Numbered from the stretch's first letter, positions 1-11,490 are shown. The stretch is 64,000 nt of DNA from Rhodotorula mucilaginosa (GCA_034406715.1 CP137873.1:806001-870000); one strand, 5' to 3'. The notes: generated from the sequence alone by a model not told the origin. Translations and numbers: made by a program.

Positions 1-50
1 GTTGAAGAGACGTCACTCTTCCGCTGTCGACATTCTGGGATATCGGGAGC

Positions 51-915
51 ATGGCGGGTAAATATGCACTCTGATAGCCTGCAAACACAGACGCTGATCC
101 TACCATCCGCACAGCCGACTTCTCGCACGAACCGTTCCCGACTCCGGCCCAACTCGTCGACAGAGTCCCGCTCATCAAGAACCCGGGCTTCTGGGTCCCA
201 AAGCCAGTCAGTCTGCGCTCCGGTGGTGGACTTTACCAGCCGCGCCGCTGATCGATCAGCGAACCGGCGCGCCGCAGGTACAACTCCCTCCCGACATTCA
301 TCCCTTGCCGGACGACGTGCAGGCTTACGTGCGTGCCAGTCTCTCTCTCGAGAGGGCACTCATAACAGGCGACACTGATTCCCGATCCCCGTGCGCACTC
401 CGTAGTTCGTCTACCCGCACACGCTCGAGGCGCACGTCCTCCAAACCCTCCCTCCGGCACTCGCCCAACTCCAAGCCGAACAGCAACAGCGCCTCGCCCT
501 CTTGGCTTCGTACGCCGAATCGAAAGAACGAGCGAGGAGGGCAGAGTTGAACAGGCTCGCGCCCGGGTGGCATGAAGGGAAAGGAGGGGTCATGCAGCCC
601 CTTAGGGCGGGGAGCTCGTCGTCGGCGGTGGCGGCGGCGACAACAAAGCACGGGGACGAGCATGATCTCCTCCACGAAGAAGAAGAAGGAGCAACTGCTG
701 CCGGAGGAGGAGTATCAGGAGGACACGACAACAACACCAAGAAACACGCAAACGCCGAGCAAGCCACTCTAACATCATCATCAAACACCGCCGCCACTGC
801 CGCCTCACCGGCCCCGGACCTCTTTAAGGACTTTGTCGAAGGCCTCGAGCGGCTCGACTCGACCCTCGGCAGCAATGGTTCTGCTCGATCCCGCGACGTC
901 GACGACCTGATCTGA
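51..915 (+). CDS. Small unknown protein, four exons
   Basis: Four exons join into an open frame of about 219 residues: 51-57, 115-206, 278-328 and 406-915. All introns are GT-AG. The 7-nt first exon (ATGGCGG) joins codon-in-phase to give MAADFSHEP. Exon 2 ends at PGFWVPKP, exon 3 encodes a short segment ending DDVQAY, and exon 4 continues FVYPHTLEAHVL, so the joins preserve a dense, proline- and aromatic-rich conserved-looking core. The C-terminal half is low complexity (Ser, Ala, Gly, an acidic run) and ends in an acidic tail near SARSRDVDDLI. No signal peptide or membrane segment is visible. I do not recognise the family. The exon joins are the evidence that it is real; the ATG is the only one that fits the first intron. 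Confidence 0.6.
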
Positions 916-1399
916 TCTGATCTGATCCGACGTGATCGTGCCCGGTTGTCCTGTCCTCCTCTCTTTTCACGTGGTACTGCCTCGAGACTTGTTGTCGTAA
1001 CTATCCTGTAAATCACCGTCGTGAATCCTGCTTCGGATCGGGATATGGCGTGCGCGGCACCATGCTGCGAGAGCGAGCAAGCAAAGCAACGCAAGCAAGC
1101 CGCGAAACCTCCTCCGAATCGAAAGGACAAGAGTGTCGCCCGAGACATATGTGTCGCTTCCTCGGACCCGTCGCAAGCGAACTCGTCTCTGGCTTGATCA
1201 ATCAGCAAGGCATGCAATCGAGTCGTCTCCCCGAGAGATGCGCGCAGTGGAATCGCTAGACCTTCGCCCGACCGGCCGGCAGGTTCACGGATCGATCAGA
1301 CTTCGGGTTCCGTTCGGCTGCAAACTCAAACCGTCGCGTCTGTGTTTTTGGATCCGTAGAAACGTTGCAACAGCCACAAAGAAGGAGGGGCAAAATGCT
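916..1399. other. Convergent intergenic region
   Basis: Spacer between the 3' ends of the unknown gene at 51-915 and RPS24. A short run of repeated TCTGA/TCTGAT follows the first stop codon. I see no gene or structured RNA in it. Confidence 0.5.
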
Positions 1400-2148
1400 C
1401 TACTTCTTCTTGCCAGCGTCGGCCTTCGACTTGGCAGTGCCGCGGAACTTCTTGGCCCGGTCTGGAGGGCGCAATGGGAGTCAGCGTCGTCGTACGCGTG
1501 TGAATATAGGAGCTCGTAGAGGACGCACTCTTGCGCTCCTTGCGGAGCTTGCGGCCAGCACGCTCCTTCTTCTCCGCCAGACCGAACTGCACGCGGAGAG
1601 GGTCAGGGCCTGCCACCGGAGTCTATGCGTATAGCGGGGAGCCGGACTTACGCGGACAAGCCGGTACCTCGGCTCGAACTAATATGCGGTTCGAGGTCAG
1701 CTACAGGCGCGTGAGAGGAGGAGAAGAAGTCGAAAACGAAAAACCGCGAAAATTTCGGAATTTTTCGCGGCTACCGATTCGTCCGGGTGACGGGAAACGC
1801 ACCTTGAGGGCCTCCTTCGAGTCGTAGATGAGGGCGAATCCGGTCGACTTTCCGCCACCGAACTGGGTGCGGAAGCCAAAGACGATGACCTGGTCCTTGG
1901 GCGCCTTGTACATGGCGGCCAGCTTGTCGCGGAGCTCGTCCTTGGAGACGTTGGCGCGCGTCGGGTGCAGGACGTCGACGACCATCTGCTTGCGCTGGAG
2001 CAGACGGTTCGTGAGGAACTTGCGGGTGCGGATCGTCACGGCGCCGTTGGGGTCCTGTTTGCGCGCGCGGCGAGAGGGGTTCCGAGACGGGCAGGAGGGC
2101 AACGAAAGCGCAGGTCAGCGACCGAATAACCACACAGTATATCCCCAT
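1400..2148 (-). CDS. RPS24: 40S ribosomal protein S24 (eS24)
   Basis: Structural protein of the small ribosomal subunit, acting in the cytosol. The frame matches eS24 along its length: [18 protein letters not shown], then VVDVLHP, then [20 protein letters not shown], then [12 protein letters not shown] and a lysine-rich end, about 135 residues as usual for the family. Introns are at 1462-1528 and 1587-1651, with a further one ending near 1679 and starting near 1802. They interrupt [20 protein letters not shown] and the KNRAKK tail exactly where the conserved sequence needs joining. The first coding exon is uncertain. An intron with a CTGAC branch site ends just before DPNGAVTI, and the nearest upstream ATG is at 2148, but no strong GT donor follows it directly. 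Stop codon is at 1400-1402. Confidence 0.95.
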
Positions 2149-2862
2149 CTTGCTGGTGCGTGGCGTGTAGCCCGTCGCCCGAGTCGGAGCGGCACCTTCC
2201 CAGAGGAGGGCAACATGGCCCGTCCACCCGCACACGTCCTCTGCTCGGCTAAACGATGCTGCCCGGCGCACACGTGACCGTGTGACACCTGCAAGGGGCA
2301 GCCACAGTGCCCGCGCGAGGTGTTGACGAGCGAGTCCGGGACACGCGTGCCCGCCCAGCTGAGTGCGGTGAATCGTCCGTCGCCCGCCGCCTCGTCTCGA
2401 CCTCGACGCTCCTCGCGCTAGAGGTTCCCAGTCTGTCCTCGAAATAGCCCTCCTCTAGTCAAAAATACAGCCGTATATTTTGGCAGGACGAGGCGCGGCG
2501 AGTTGGTCGAGATGTCGGCCTGGGGTGGTCGTCGAATCGAGCGAGGGTCGGCCACGGTGGCTCGTCTCGCCACTGGGCGGGGCTGGCGGGCTGGGAGAAG
2601 GGGAGAAGGCGGTCTAGACTTGCCATGTTGGCGGCTGGAGGCGGCTTTCGAGCGGGAGCGTCGAGAACGGGGAACCAACGAGCGAGTCTGCGGCTCGCGG
2701 CCAACGCGGCGAGCTCGTCTCGTCTCGCCCGCGCCGCGCACCTCCGTGCTCACCTCTCCTCTCGTCTGTTCTCTCTCTGCTCTCTCCCAGGCAGCGCTTG
2801 ACACTTGCATCCACATTCGTGCAATTTGAATCTGTACACCCAGCCACCCACTCCTGTCTCCC
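2149..2862. other. Region upstream of RPS24
   Basis: Holds the RPS24 promoter, with pyrimidine-rich stretches and repeated CTCGTCTC/CTCTC motifs around 2700-2790. No frame here carries a recognisable protein. The long open minus-strand frame crossing it looks like a GC-content artefact. Confidence 0.4.
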
Positions 2863-3153
2863 ATGACAGCCCTCGCAACGATCGCAACCCCGAGAGCAGA
2901 CGACCCATCCCACGCTGAACCGCTCTCGCCCCTCTCGAACACTCGTCTCTCGCCAGCAGTACAGGGATCAAGGTGTACGCGTTGGCGAGTAACGAGCTGG
3001 GATACGATGGAGGAGAATGCGAAGAGAGCTATACAAGATGAGAGGGATTGGCTACAACAAGCATGGATTAGGACGGGAGTGGCGGTCCCCGTCGCTGGGG
3101 GAGGTGCTATATACAGGGTCCGCGCGTTGAGGAAGCGCATATTAGAGGAGTAG
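2863..3153 (+). CDS. Possible small protein, 96 residues, weak support
   Basis: Open frame starting at an ATG just after a pyrimidine-rich stretch. The second half is charged and aromatic (ENAKRAIQDERDWLQQAW, ending RVRALRKRILEE) and locally less GC-rich than the surroundings, which is unusual for a chance frame here. It has no recognisable domain, signal peptide or partner. The opposite strand is also open over the same stretch, so this could equally be noncoding sequence downstream of the minus-strand membrane gene at 3227-4115. Those two would be convergent, 74 bp apart. Confidence 0.22.
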   Translation: MTALATIATPRADDPSHAEPLSPLSNTRLSPAVQGSRCTRWRVTSWDTMEENAKRAIQDERDWLQQAWIRTGVAVPVAGGGAIYRVRALRKRILEE

Positions 3154-3226
3154 GTAAGGAATCTCCCAGGGCGTCTTTCCTCGAGTCGAGTACGGGCCGA
3201 CAGGCGAGTCGACAGGCCAGGCCTCC

Positions 3227-4115
3227 TCAGAGTTGAGGCCACCACGTCGAGTTGGCCGGGTTGCTCGCGACCGCGACTCCGGTCAAGTACCACTGCGCGC
3301 GACCCGTCAAGCGAGCGAGGTGCGACGGCGCAAACACGCGCGAGACGGCAAAGTACAGGATCGAGACGAGCGCGATCAAGAGGGCGTCTGTTGATTCGGT
3401 TTCCGGCGGCGGTCGAGCGCGCGAGATGCCGCAAAATGGGGAGCGGAGAGAATCGAAGGCGGTCGGGCGAGCGAGGTCCGGGGTAGCAAGGCGAGGCGAG
3501 GCGGGGCAAGGAGGGAGAGAGAAGTGGAGGCTCAGTCAGCTGAAAGAAATTTGAAGGCCGACGACTCCGGCGGGACGACGTCAACACCTGCAAAGGGTTT
3601 CCAAACGAAAGCTCGCAACGTACGGACGAGTATGTTCTCCCACTGTGTAAACCAACGAGTCCTGTCAGTATACTGTGCGAAGAGGAAGCGCGAGGGCTAT
3701 GGCTGTCGGCCGCGGTTTTCTCCAGGTTTCGGCAAGCTGCTGCCTCGCCGAGTCTGTTTTTTTTTTTTTTTCCGCTCGGTGTCGATCGTTCGGAGAGGGA
3801 CATCAGACTCACGGGCTCGAGCGTTTCCCAAAAGATCCCTCGGTACCACAGCTTGAACTTTTGCGACGGGCGCATCGGTTTCGGGATCCGGTGCACATGC
3901 TGCTGGAAGACGAGCGCGCCCCGTGGCGGGACCGTGTAGGGAGACGACGAGGCGACATTAACAGAGGGCGATGATGATGAGCATGAAAATGCTGGAGAGG
4001 ATGAGCCGAACTCCTTGTCGATCGTTCCGGGTTCCGAGACTGCTGCCAGCCGCAACGAGCCCATGTAGGCCGGCATCGTCTTGGTAGAGGCGCTGGACAG
4101 TCGTGTCGCAGACAT
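3227..4115 (-). CDS. Small membrane protein of unknown function
   Basis: Three segments make sense together. Exon 1 (4115 down to about 3813) has a Ser-rich N-terminus and then a conserved-looking stretch FKLWYRGIFWETLEP, ending at a GTGAG donor. Exon 2 (3642 to about 3588) begins WENILVRTLRAFVWKPF after a CACAG acceptor. The last exon encodes a hydrophobic helix, DALLIALVSILYFAVSR, then a short tail ending NSTWWPQL and a stop at 3227-3229. The intron after exon 1 contains a 14-nt T run on the plus strand. The aromatic, basic WYR/FWE/WKPF segments look interfacial, so a membrane-anchored protein is likely. I do not recognise the family. The start at 4115 is the first ATG of the frame and is not certain. 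Confidence 0.45.
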
Positions 4116-4684
4116 TGGGAACGGATAGAGGCGTGGAATGCAAGGAAGGGGTGAGAGAAGGAAGGAGAATGCTGCCTCGCCGACTCTCGATGATTCAATC
4201 CGGGAGAGCCGAACGCTCGCGCGCTGCTCCTCATCTCCAGTCTCTCGTTCCGCGCTTGCCGGGGGATGGCCGAGTCTCGGTGTCGGGGTAGGATCACGAT
4301 CTCGCGGGATCGGCCTCATGCTCAGCTGACCATGTACACTTCAGATCAAAGGGAAATAAGCAACGGCGAACATAGATTTCAAGGAGGGTTCGAAAAGCAA
4401 ATCGCTTCGGTGCGCGAAGTTTGCCTCCGGCTGACTTTTGATCCTTCGGTGTCCAGCGGTCTCGCTGCGTACTCTGCTTTGGGTGACTCGAAAATGGTCT
4501 GACGAGTGCTCCATGGTGGACGCGAAAGGAATGGGAGGTTCCCCACGCCGCTATCCGGACTCGCCACACTTTGAGAAGAATGAAGGACGCACGCTCGCAT
4601 CTTCATGCCGGGGAGGCGGTATACGACGAGCGCAGCTTCAGCACGACATGTGTGAAATAAGCGGTGAAAAGCTTCGTGTGAATT
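4116..4684. other. Intergenic region between the membrane gene and CLP1
   Basis: Upstream region of the membrane-protein gene and downstream region of CLP1. No supported gene; frames on both strands are short and lack conserved features. Confidence 0.4.
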
Positions 4685-6825
4685 TCATGCCGAGTCGACG
4701 AAATCGACGGATCCTACGATCAGGTTCTTGCGAGGGAGCCGTCCCGGTAGCGGCGAGAGCAGAGTGATTTTCTTCTTGTCTTTGTCGAGTGCCGAGCTGT
4801 CCGGGGGTGGGAGTTGGTCAGCCTAGTCCGGAGGGGGGCCGACGAGCTCAGGGAAAGTTGACGTACACCCAAACGAATCCCATGACCGGTCCTCTCACCA
4901 CCTTTTCCTGTCCATCGCGCTCCTCCTCGGCCATCGGCACCGCCAAGATCCGATTCACGACTTCGCTCGCCGCTCTCGGCCCGTCCAAGTCGACCTCGAC
5001 GAGCTCCGTATCCCTCGTGAGCCGCGTCGCGCCGAGCGGGAGCGCCGACGACGGGGCATGCGTACCGGCGAGCTCGCCGACTCGCACGATGCGGATATCG
5101 GACCAGCGCACGATGATACTGAACGGGGACAAGAGTCCCTGTGTCAAGGGAGGACCGCCGTAGAAGTAGGCGCGCGTTTGGAGGGCTTGTAACCGGGACA
5201 TGGTGGGCAAGTCGAGGTCCGAAGCCTGGTTGCAGCGGCAGGTCATGTCAGTGATGATCTGCAGACAGGTACTCAATCAGGGAGAGATGCCCCGACTCAC
5301 GCCGTCAGACTTGGGAACTCGGATAACGGTGACGGTCTTGTTGGTGTTCATGAGCTTGTTCATCTCGACCGACAATCGCTCGGTTCCGACGACGACCAGA
5401 ACGTTGACTGCCGGTGCGTGCTGTGTAAGCGATCGACCTGCAAAGACAGGAAGGCGCACCGGGCGACTCACTCTCGAAAGCTCGCACCGCCGCCTTGATC
5501 CGCTCGTGACCGTTCCCCTTCTTCTCGACCCACTCTCCCGGGGTGTCCACGATCCATCCCGCCTTCCAGCAGTCGACTCCTGCTCCATCAACTTTTCGCT
5601 TCGCCGCGTCCGCGACGCTCTGCACGAGCAACTCGTAATGCGGCTCGTTGACAGTCGGTGAGAGGTGTCCGGTGAAGAAGATGAGCGGGTCGACGAGCGG
5701 AGCGTATGCGTCCGGATTGACGGGAGGGACGTAGGGAGGTGGAGCGGAATCAGAAGAAGATGAAGATGCTGGCGGTGGCGGGAACGGGACGGGCGGGCCG
5801 GAAGAGAAGGCAGTTCCGAACGGAGCGGCGGGCGTCGTGGTTGGGAGGAGCGCACTCGTGCTGGCGACGCCAATCGTCCCGGGCATGGTCCACGTCCCTT
5901 CGCTAGGATCCAGGCTAACGATCGTGATCCCGCTCGGCGGCCTGGCGGTGCCGGCAGTGGCTCGTTCAGACCGATTCCGCCAATTCGCCAACATCTTGAT
6001 GAGCGTCGACTTGCCGGCGCCTCGTTCGCCGACGACCAAGATCCGTGGAGGTGCGACTTCATCATCTGGTTGACTGAGGTCGCGAGTCGTTGCAAAGGAG
6101 GAGGGTCGCGCTTGAAGGCGGAGTCGGGTCAAGGCGAGATGCAGGTTGAAGTAGTGACTGGTCGCGGATTCCGACGCGAGATAGACAGAGTCGATCGAGC
6201 CTGTCACGTAGAGATCATGAAAAGAAGGCATGTCAGGCGTTGCGCACTCACGGCGATAATTGTTGCAGAGCTGGAGCGAGCAAAGATGGCGGTCCTCGCG
6301 AGCAAGCGCCGGAACAAGCAAACCCCAAAGCGTCCGCGACGAATCCGTCCATGCACGGAGGTAGGTCCCTCTGCTGTGCTGTAACAGGGCGAAGCGGCAG
6401 CCTGGAATCCTCTCGAACGCAGAAACGAATGGCTGCATTCCAAGGGCTGGCCAGACAACACGGGCCATCTTCCCTAGGGTTGGCCCGCGAGATTGGGTAT
6501 CCACTGCGCTGTTCGGGTGGGTGCGCGCCTCGCCTGCGGCAGAAGCAAGTGTAGGACCATTCGCGAGTCGCGAGGAGAGGGGGAGAGGAAGACTCATCTC
6601 GATCTCGGCGCCTTCGCCATTGATACCGGGGACCCATACGCCTCCCCGTTGTTCGTGACTGAATCCGTACGTGGCTCCCGTGACGAGCTCGATGCCGAAC
6701 AGCTCTGCGTAGCCCGAGATGACCTTGAGCGAGAGCGCGTCGGTCGGGTTCTCGAGCTCGAAGCGGAGCTCCTGCGCGGGCGGGACGGCATAGCGCCGTG
6801 TCGGGTGCTGTCCCTGTGTAGACAT
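4685..6825 (-). CDS. CLP1: Polynucleotide kinase/cleavage-polyadenylation factor CLP1
   Basis: Nuclear P-loop protein of the mRNA 3'-end cleavage and polyadenylation machinery (CF IA in yeast), related to the human RNA 5'-kinase CLP1. The N-terminal domain reads ELRFELENP and GYAELFGIEL. An exon then encodes TAIFARSSSATIIA, joined to GSIDSVYLASESATSHYFN. Next come the Walker A loop ERGAGKST, the GTWTMPGTIG and FFTGHLSP stretches, and WIVDTPGEWVEKKG. The C-terminal domain includes VLVVVGTERLSVEMNK and VRWSDIRIVRVGELAGT, and the last exon ends GSVDFVDSA before the stop at 4685-4687. Introns lie near 4840-4860, 5230-5300, 5410-5470 and 6190-6245, and a longer one spans roughly 6290-6650. Its donor in the GGVWV region is hard to place, so the first exon junction is approximate. 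The ATG at 6825 gives MSTQGQHP, directly before the conserved N-terminal domain. Confidence 0.93.
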
Positions 6826-7631
6826 GCTCGCCTACAGTTGGGCGAATCTGGGCTTGCTTGATCCTCGTCCAAGGCCTCGATCAGTCTCTGCGAGCAGAGC
6901 GAGCCTCCCCTCAGCCAGTGCACGCTTCGCCTATACACTCTGTCTGGGCCGGATTTCCTCAGACTGGTACTACACTGGTTGCATCAAGCAAAATAGCTGG
7001 TCAACGGTCGCGAAAGCCCTCATGATTTCATGATGTTGAATGCGCCATATGTACGCGGAAAACCGCGGCGGTTGCACCTGCATCGGCTGCAGCCACGGAG
7101 CCACACGTCGCGGCGAGATCAGACGAATGAATTAGTAAAGCACGGAGCAGATTTCGGACACCGGGCACAATCTGATTGGAGGGCGAGGACGCGCGACTCG
7201 AAGCGAGTCCCCCTCGTCATCACTTCGTCGTGCATCGCGAGAAAATTACCACGCCAAGATGACAGACAGAGTCCGCCCTCTCGCTCTTCCTACTCACCTT
7301 GTCTCTTAAGTGACCTGCGCGAACTCTTGAACACGCCCACCAGTTTCCCGCAAAGTGACTCTAGCCAGACTTGAACGACCGTCTCGTCGATTTACCGTAC
7401 GTCCTTGCGTTCCGCCTCCTCACCACGTTCCCTTTGTGACTAATTCGGATCGGGCATCCTTTGGCTGACGCACGCACTACTGTCTTGCCCGAATACAGTC
7501 GATCCTCCTCCTCTATACACCGGTACGTTTCCCCGTAGCCGACGACCTTCTCAAAAACTCTCCTCGTTGTCGGCCTCTCGGAGCACGTTGCTGACGCCGG
7601 GTTTGATCGCGCAGCATACGAACATCGAACA
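6826..7631. promoter_or_regulatory. Divergent promoter of CLP1 and catalase
   Basis: 806 bp separate two divergently transcribed genes. It contains an exact TTAGTAA site at 7132-7138 and a CCCCT stress-element-like pentamer at 7210-7214. A pyrimidine-rich stretch (about 7490-7570) precedes the catalase start, as is common near fungal transcription starts. Which factor binds is inference. Confidence 0.5.
7132..7138 (+). promoter_or_regulatory. Yap1/AP-1-type response element TTAGTAA
   Basis: Exact match to the fungal Yap1/Pap1 oxidative-stress site TTAGTAA, about 490 bp upstream of the catalase ATG. Oxidant control of catalase through such sites is established in several fungi. One exact 7-mer can occur by chance, but the target gene makes it meaningful. 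Confidence 0.4.
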
Positions 7632-10600
7632 ATGTCGTACACCGGTGATGGCGTCGCTCAGACGCAGGCTTTCGCCCACGCGCGCAAGCAGCTCGCTTCG
7701 AACGACAAGATCGCGCAGCTCGAGGGCTTCACGACTCGCATCCCGACCGACGGCGACAAGCACGTTTCCGTCTTCTCGCAGGTGCGTGGAGAGCTATATG
7801 CCACGCTGCAGATTGATAGTGGACTGACTCGAGCGATTGTCGGGCAGGCTCCGGTCGACAACCTCGACACGAGCATGCGCGCCGGCGCCCGCGGTCCGAC
7901 CAGCATCGACGACCCCGTCGCTCGCGAGCGCATCTCGCACTTTGACCAGTACGTCTCGAATCGTTCATGAATGATTGTACGCGAACCCGAAACCCGTTGC
8001 TGACGACCCCTTTCGCGCGTTCGCAGTGAGCGGTACGGCCTGGATCTCCATGTTGTTCTGCTGGGACGCTCTCGTACTGACTCTAGCCGTTGACAAACGA
8101 TCCATACAGCATCCCTGAGCGCGTAAGTTGGGTTGGGAATGCCAGGTCTGTCGTCGTCGCAGCTGTTGATTTCGGCTTCTTCGCGCTTTTCTAGGTCGTC
8201 CACGCTCGCGGCGCCGGCGCTCACGGGTACTTCAAGTTGCACACGTCTCTCGCCGAGTACACCACGGCCAAGGTTTTGACTGAGGTCGGGCAGGAGACGC
8301 CGACCTTTGTCCGCTTCTCGACCGTGCTCGGATCGAGCGGCGCAGCCGAGACTGCTCGCGAAGTACGCGGGTTTGCGACGAAATTTTACACCGGCGAAGG
8401 CGTGTGGTTAGTACACTATGCTCTGGGACGAAGGAGGGCGGCTTTGGCGATCTAGGGAGACGGGGAAACCCGGATTTCCTCGTGTCCGCCCTTCCGCCGA
8501 GCTTTCTGCTGACTACTTGCACCTCCGACAGGGATATCGTCGGCAACAACATTCCCGTACGTCACTATGACCGCTGCTCATGTAGCGGAGCGCTGACTGT
8601 GACTCCGGCGTGCAGGTCTTCTTCATCCAAGACGGAATCAAGTTCGTCGACTTGATCCACGCGGGCAAGCCGGCTCCTCAAGTCAGCCTGCCGCAGGCGC
8701 AAACTGCGCATGATTCCTTCTGGGATTTTATCAGCCTTGTGCCCGAATCGACGTTCATGTCGCTCTTCTCACTGTCCGACTACACGATCCCTCGCTCGTA
8801 CCGCATGATCAAGGGCTTCGGTGTCAACACCTTCGTCCTCGTCAACGCCGAAGGCAAGCGCACCTTCGTCAAGTTCCACTGGAAGCCGCATCTCGGCTCG
8901 CACGGTCTCGTTTGGGATGAGGCGCTCAAGCTCGGCGGACAGGACCCGGACTACCTCCGCCGCGACCTTGCGGACGCGATTGAGGCCGGCGCGTACCCGT
9001 CGTACGAGTTCGGCGTGCAGCTCATCTCGGAGGAGCAGGAGCAGACGTTCGACTTTGACATTCTCGACTGCACCAAATGGGTTCCCGAGGTACGTCTTTG
9101 CTTTCTCTTCTGATCATCAGCAAAGCGTCGATCGCGCCTTTGGACCGTCGACCGTCGACATCGGGGATGTCCATAGCACCGGTTGCTCCCAGAACAACAG
9201 CTAACGAGTGTGCAAACTCGCTCCGGCACTGCAGGAACTCGTCCCGATCAAGTGGGTCGGCACGATGACTTTGAACCGCAACCCGACCAACTACTTCGCC
9301 GAGACCGAGCAGGTCGCGTACTGCACGTCCAACATCGTGCCCGGAATCGACTACTCGAACGACCCGATGCTGCAGCTCCGCAACTTCTCTTACTTCGACA
9401 CGCAAATCTCGCGTCTCGGCGGCCCCAACTTCAACGCGCTCCCGATCAACCGCGGCATGTGCCCGTTCATCTCGACCGCCCGCGACGGACAGCACCAGCC
9501 ACGCATCATGGCCGGTCCGCACTATTACCCGAACCGCTTCGAGACCCCCAACGCGGCGACCCCGCACGGAAAGGGCCAGAACTACGCTCACGACGAGGCA
9601 GCGGTCGCCGAGGCCACCAAGGTCAAGGAAGGACACCTTACTTTTGCTCCATACAAGGTCGAAGGAGTCCGTGGCCGTCTCCGCCCGGCGCGCTTCGACA
9701 ACCACTATAGTCAGGCGCAACTCTTCTGGAACTCGCTCGACCCGATCGAGCAGCAGCACATCATCGATGCCGCCATCTTCGAGCTCGGCCGCGTACGTAC
9801 TCCAGCACGGATCGCCTAATCTGTGACCCCAGCCGGCTGACGTTCGAATGCTGACTGCTGGATGCCCTTTTTTCGCTTTCCTTGTTTCTTCTTCTTTCCC
9901 CTCGGTTCACAGTGCGACGACCGCGAGGTACAGAGGAGGAACATTTTGAGGTGGAACAATGTAGACCATCAACTCGCGCTGGCGGTTGCCGCTGCGTTCG
10001 ACATCGACGTCCCTACCCCGGAAATCCCGAACCACGGGAAGAAGACCGACGGCGAGAACTCTTTCTCGCTCATGTCGCCCAACAACCCTTCCTCGGCTGT
10101 CGGTCGCCGCATCGCCATCTTCGCTCTCGACGGCTTCGACTCGCTCCAGGTCTCGGGTATGGTCGCTGCGATCGGCGCGCTCGGCTCGATCCCGAACATT
10201 ATCGGTACCCGCAAGGGACCTTGCTACCCGCGCGGCACCACCAAGGGTGACTCGGGCGCCAAGGGCGTCATCAACTCGAACTTCACCCTCGAGAGCGCTC
10301 GCTCCACCTTGTTCGACGGTTTGTTCATCCCGGACGGCGACGAGAACTTTGTCAAGGAGCTCTCGCAGGGACGCGGTCTCCACTGGATCCGCGAGGCGTG
10401 AGTGTCACGCAGTTCGAAAACCAACTCTACGATGGTTTCCTCACTGACATGCTCCTCGCACTTTACCAGCTTCGCGCACTTCAAGACGATCGGCGCTGTC
10501 GGCGCCTCGATTCCGGTTCTCGCACACAAGGCTCTCCCGGGCATCACCGACTACAAGGCAGACCTCGCCGCCGCGTACTCGTCGAAGAACGGGATGGTCC

Positions 10601-10749
10601 TCGCCGAGAACCTTGCTGGCGATGAGGCGTCTGCCTGGGAGAAGATCAAGGGAGCGAAGGACCTGACCGGATTCGGAGCCGAGTTCATCACTGCCCTGTC
10701 GAAGCACCGTCACTGGCACCGCAAGCAGACGGAGGAGGTTGCCTTCTGA
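7632..10749 (+). CDS. Large-subunit heme catalase with C-terminal DJ-1/GATase-like domain
   Basis: Converts hydrogen peroxide to water and oxygen. This is the long clade-2 fungal form. Exon 1 begins [10 protein letters not shown]. The distal heme region [16 protein letters not shown] carries the catalytic His. [17 protein letters not shown] and [14 protein letters not shown] (catalytic Asn) follow, then [17 protein letters not shown], the proximal heme Tyr segment NFSYFDTQ and [15 protein letters not shown]. The C-terminal flavodoxin/class I GATase-like domain shows [19 protein letters not shown] and the end [18 protein letters not shown]. The protein is roughly 720 residues, normal for this class. 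Introns are short (near 7780-7840, 7950-8110, 8120-8195, 8405-8531, 8555-8615, 9090-9235, 9795-9913 and 10400-10468). No N-terminal signal peptide is evident, so a cytosolic enzyme is likely. Confidence 0.97.
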
Positions 10750-10848
10750 GCGGACGGATGAATTTCTCCCTTGTCTTCGTTACCCAGCTCGCGATGAGCA
10801 GTACACCTTTTGTAGATAGCTTGAACTGTACAGCAGTGCGCGATTTAA

Positions 10849-10962
10849 CTACTCGAGTCCCAGCGTCGCTTTGGCCTTCTCAAGTCGTCTTCGACGTTCG
10901 CGGGAATACGGTCTATAGAGGCTAAGGGATGAAGACTGCATCGACTTGACGGTGTCTCCCAT
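10849..10962 (-). CDS. Short basic reading frame, perhaps a last exon
   Basis: A 37-codon frame from an ATG at 10962 reads a Ser-rich start and then LYRPYSRERRRRLEKAKATL and a stop at 10849. The charged helix looks like a real protein C-terminus, and a possible splice acceptor (CAG) sits directly before the ATG. Upstream on the minus strand lies the catalase relic, and I could not find further exons. It may be a tiny gene, a last exon of something I cannot trace, or chance. Confidence 0.25.
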   Translation of the reverse strand: MGDTVKSMQSSSLSLYRPYSRERRRRLEKAKATLGLE

Positions 10963-10989
10963 CCTGTATCTGGCTAGAGACACAGCAAA

Positions 10990-11490
10990 ATAAGCGTGCC
11001 TGCCCGTGTCGGATCACAGCGGATGCATGGTTTCAAGCTTCCGACCGTGCTCTCGTGGCTTTCGCTCTCGGACGGCAAGCTCTTCGGGTCCTGCTTGCAC
11101 TCGAGAGCAAGCTGGATCTGTGCTTACGCTGGACGCCAACCCCAGAATGGTCAACAAGCAGATTTTCATGTGGAGAGTTTGCAAATAGTCTGCGTGCTTC
11201 GTCGGGAGCGCTTCTTTCCAGAGTCTGTACGAGGTACAGCACTTTGCTGAATGGAGGGCAACTCGAATGTACTCTACGCTCTTGGACAGAATGGAGCCGT
11301 GCTGGAGGTCCAGGAAGACGGGGATGGGTCGATTCCGCCACCCCCGCCAACCTTTCTGCTAACTTCTTGCACCTTCGACAGGCATGTCCATCAGCAACGA
11401 CCTGCACATGCGTTACTGAAAATGCTTTAGCGGAGCGCCGCGACTCCGCTCGGAAAGGGCCAGAACTGCGCCTTAGTCGAGCGGATTCTG
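10990..11490 (+). pseudogene. Decayed partial copy of the neighbouring catalase gene
   Basis: Nucleotide similarity to the catalase at 7632-10749, in the same order and on the same strand. The clearest part is at about 11350-11385 (TTTCTGCTAACTTCTTGCACCTTCGACAG is the region; first bases TTTCTGCTAACTTC), which matches the intron end at 8505-8531. The spacing to an upstream GTAC(T)CTAYGCTC motif (11266 against 8409) and to a downstream AGCGGAGCGC motif (11430 against 8587) is also kept. A weaker match near 11030 (TTTCAAGCTTCC) resembles 8228-8240. A later piece, GGAAAGGGCCAGAACT at 11452, matches catalase exon sequence at 9568. Intron sequence is included, so this was a DNA-level duplication. 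It encodes no usable protein. Identity is low and patchy, so it is old. Confidence 0.5.

Noticed and set aside
2418-4319. A 633-codon open frame on the minus strand
   Set aside because: Only its upstream part (about 3810-4115) looks like protein. The better reading of the 3227-3420 segment is in another frame and joins by introns, so the long open frame is a GC-content effect.
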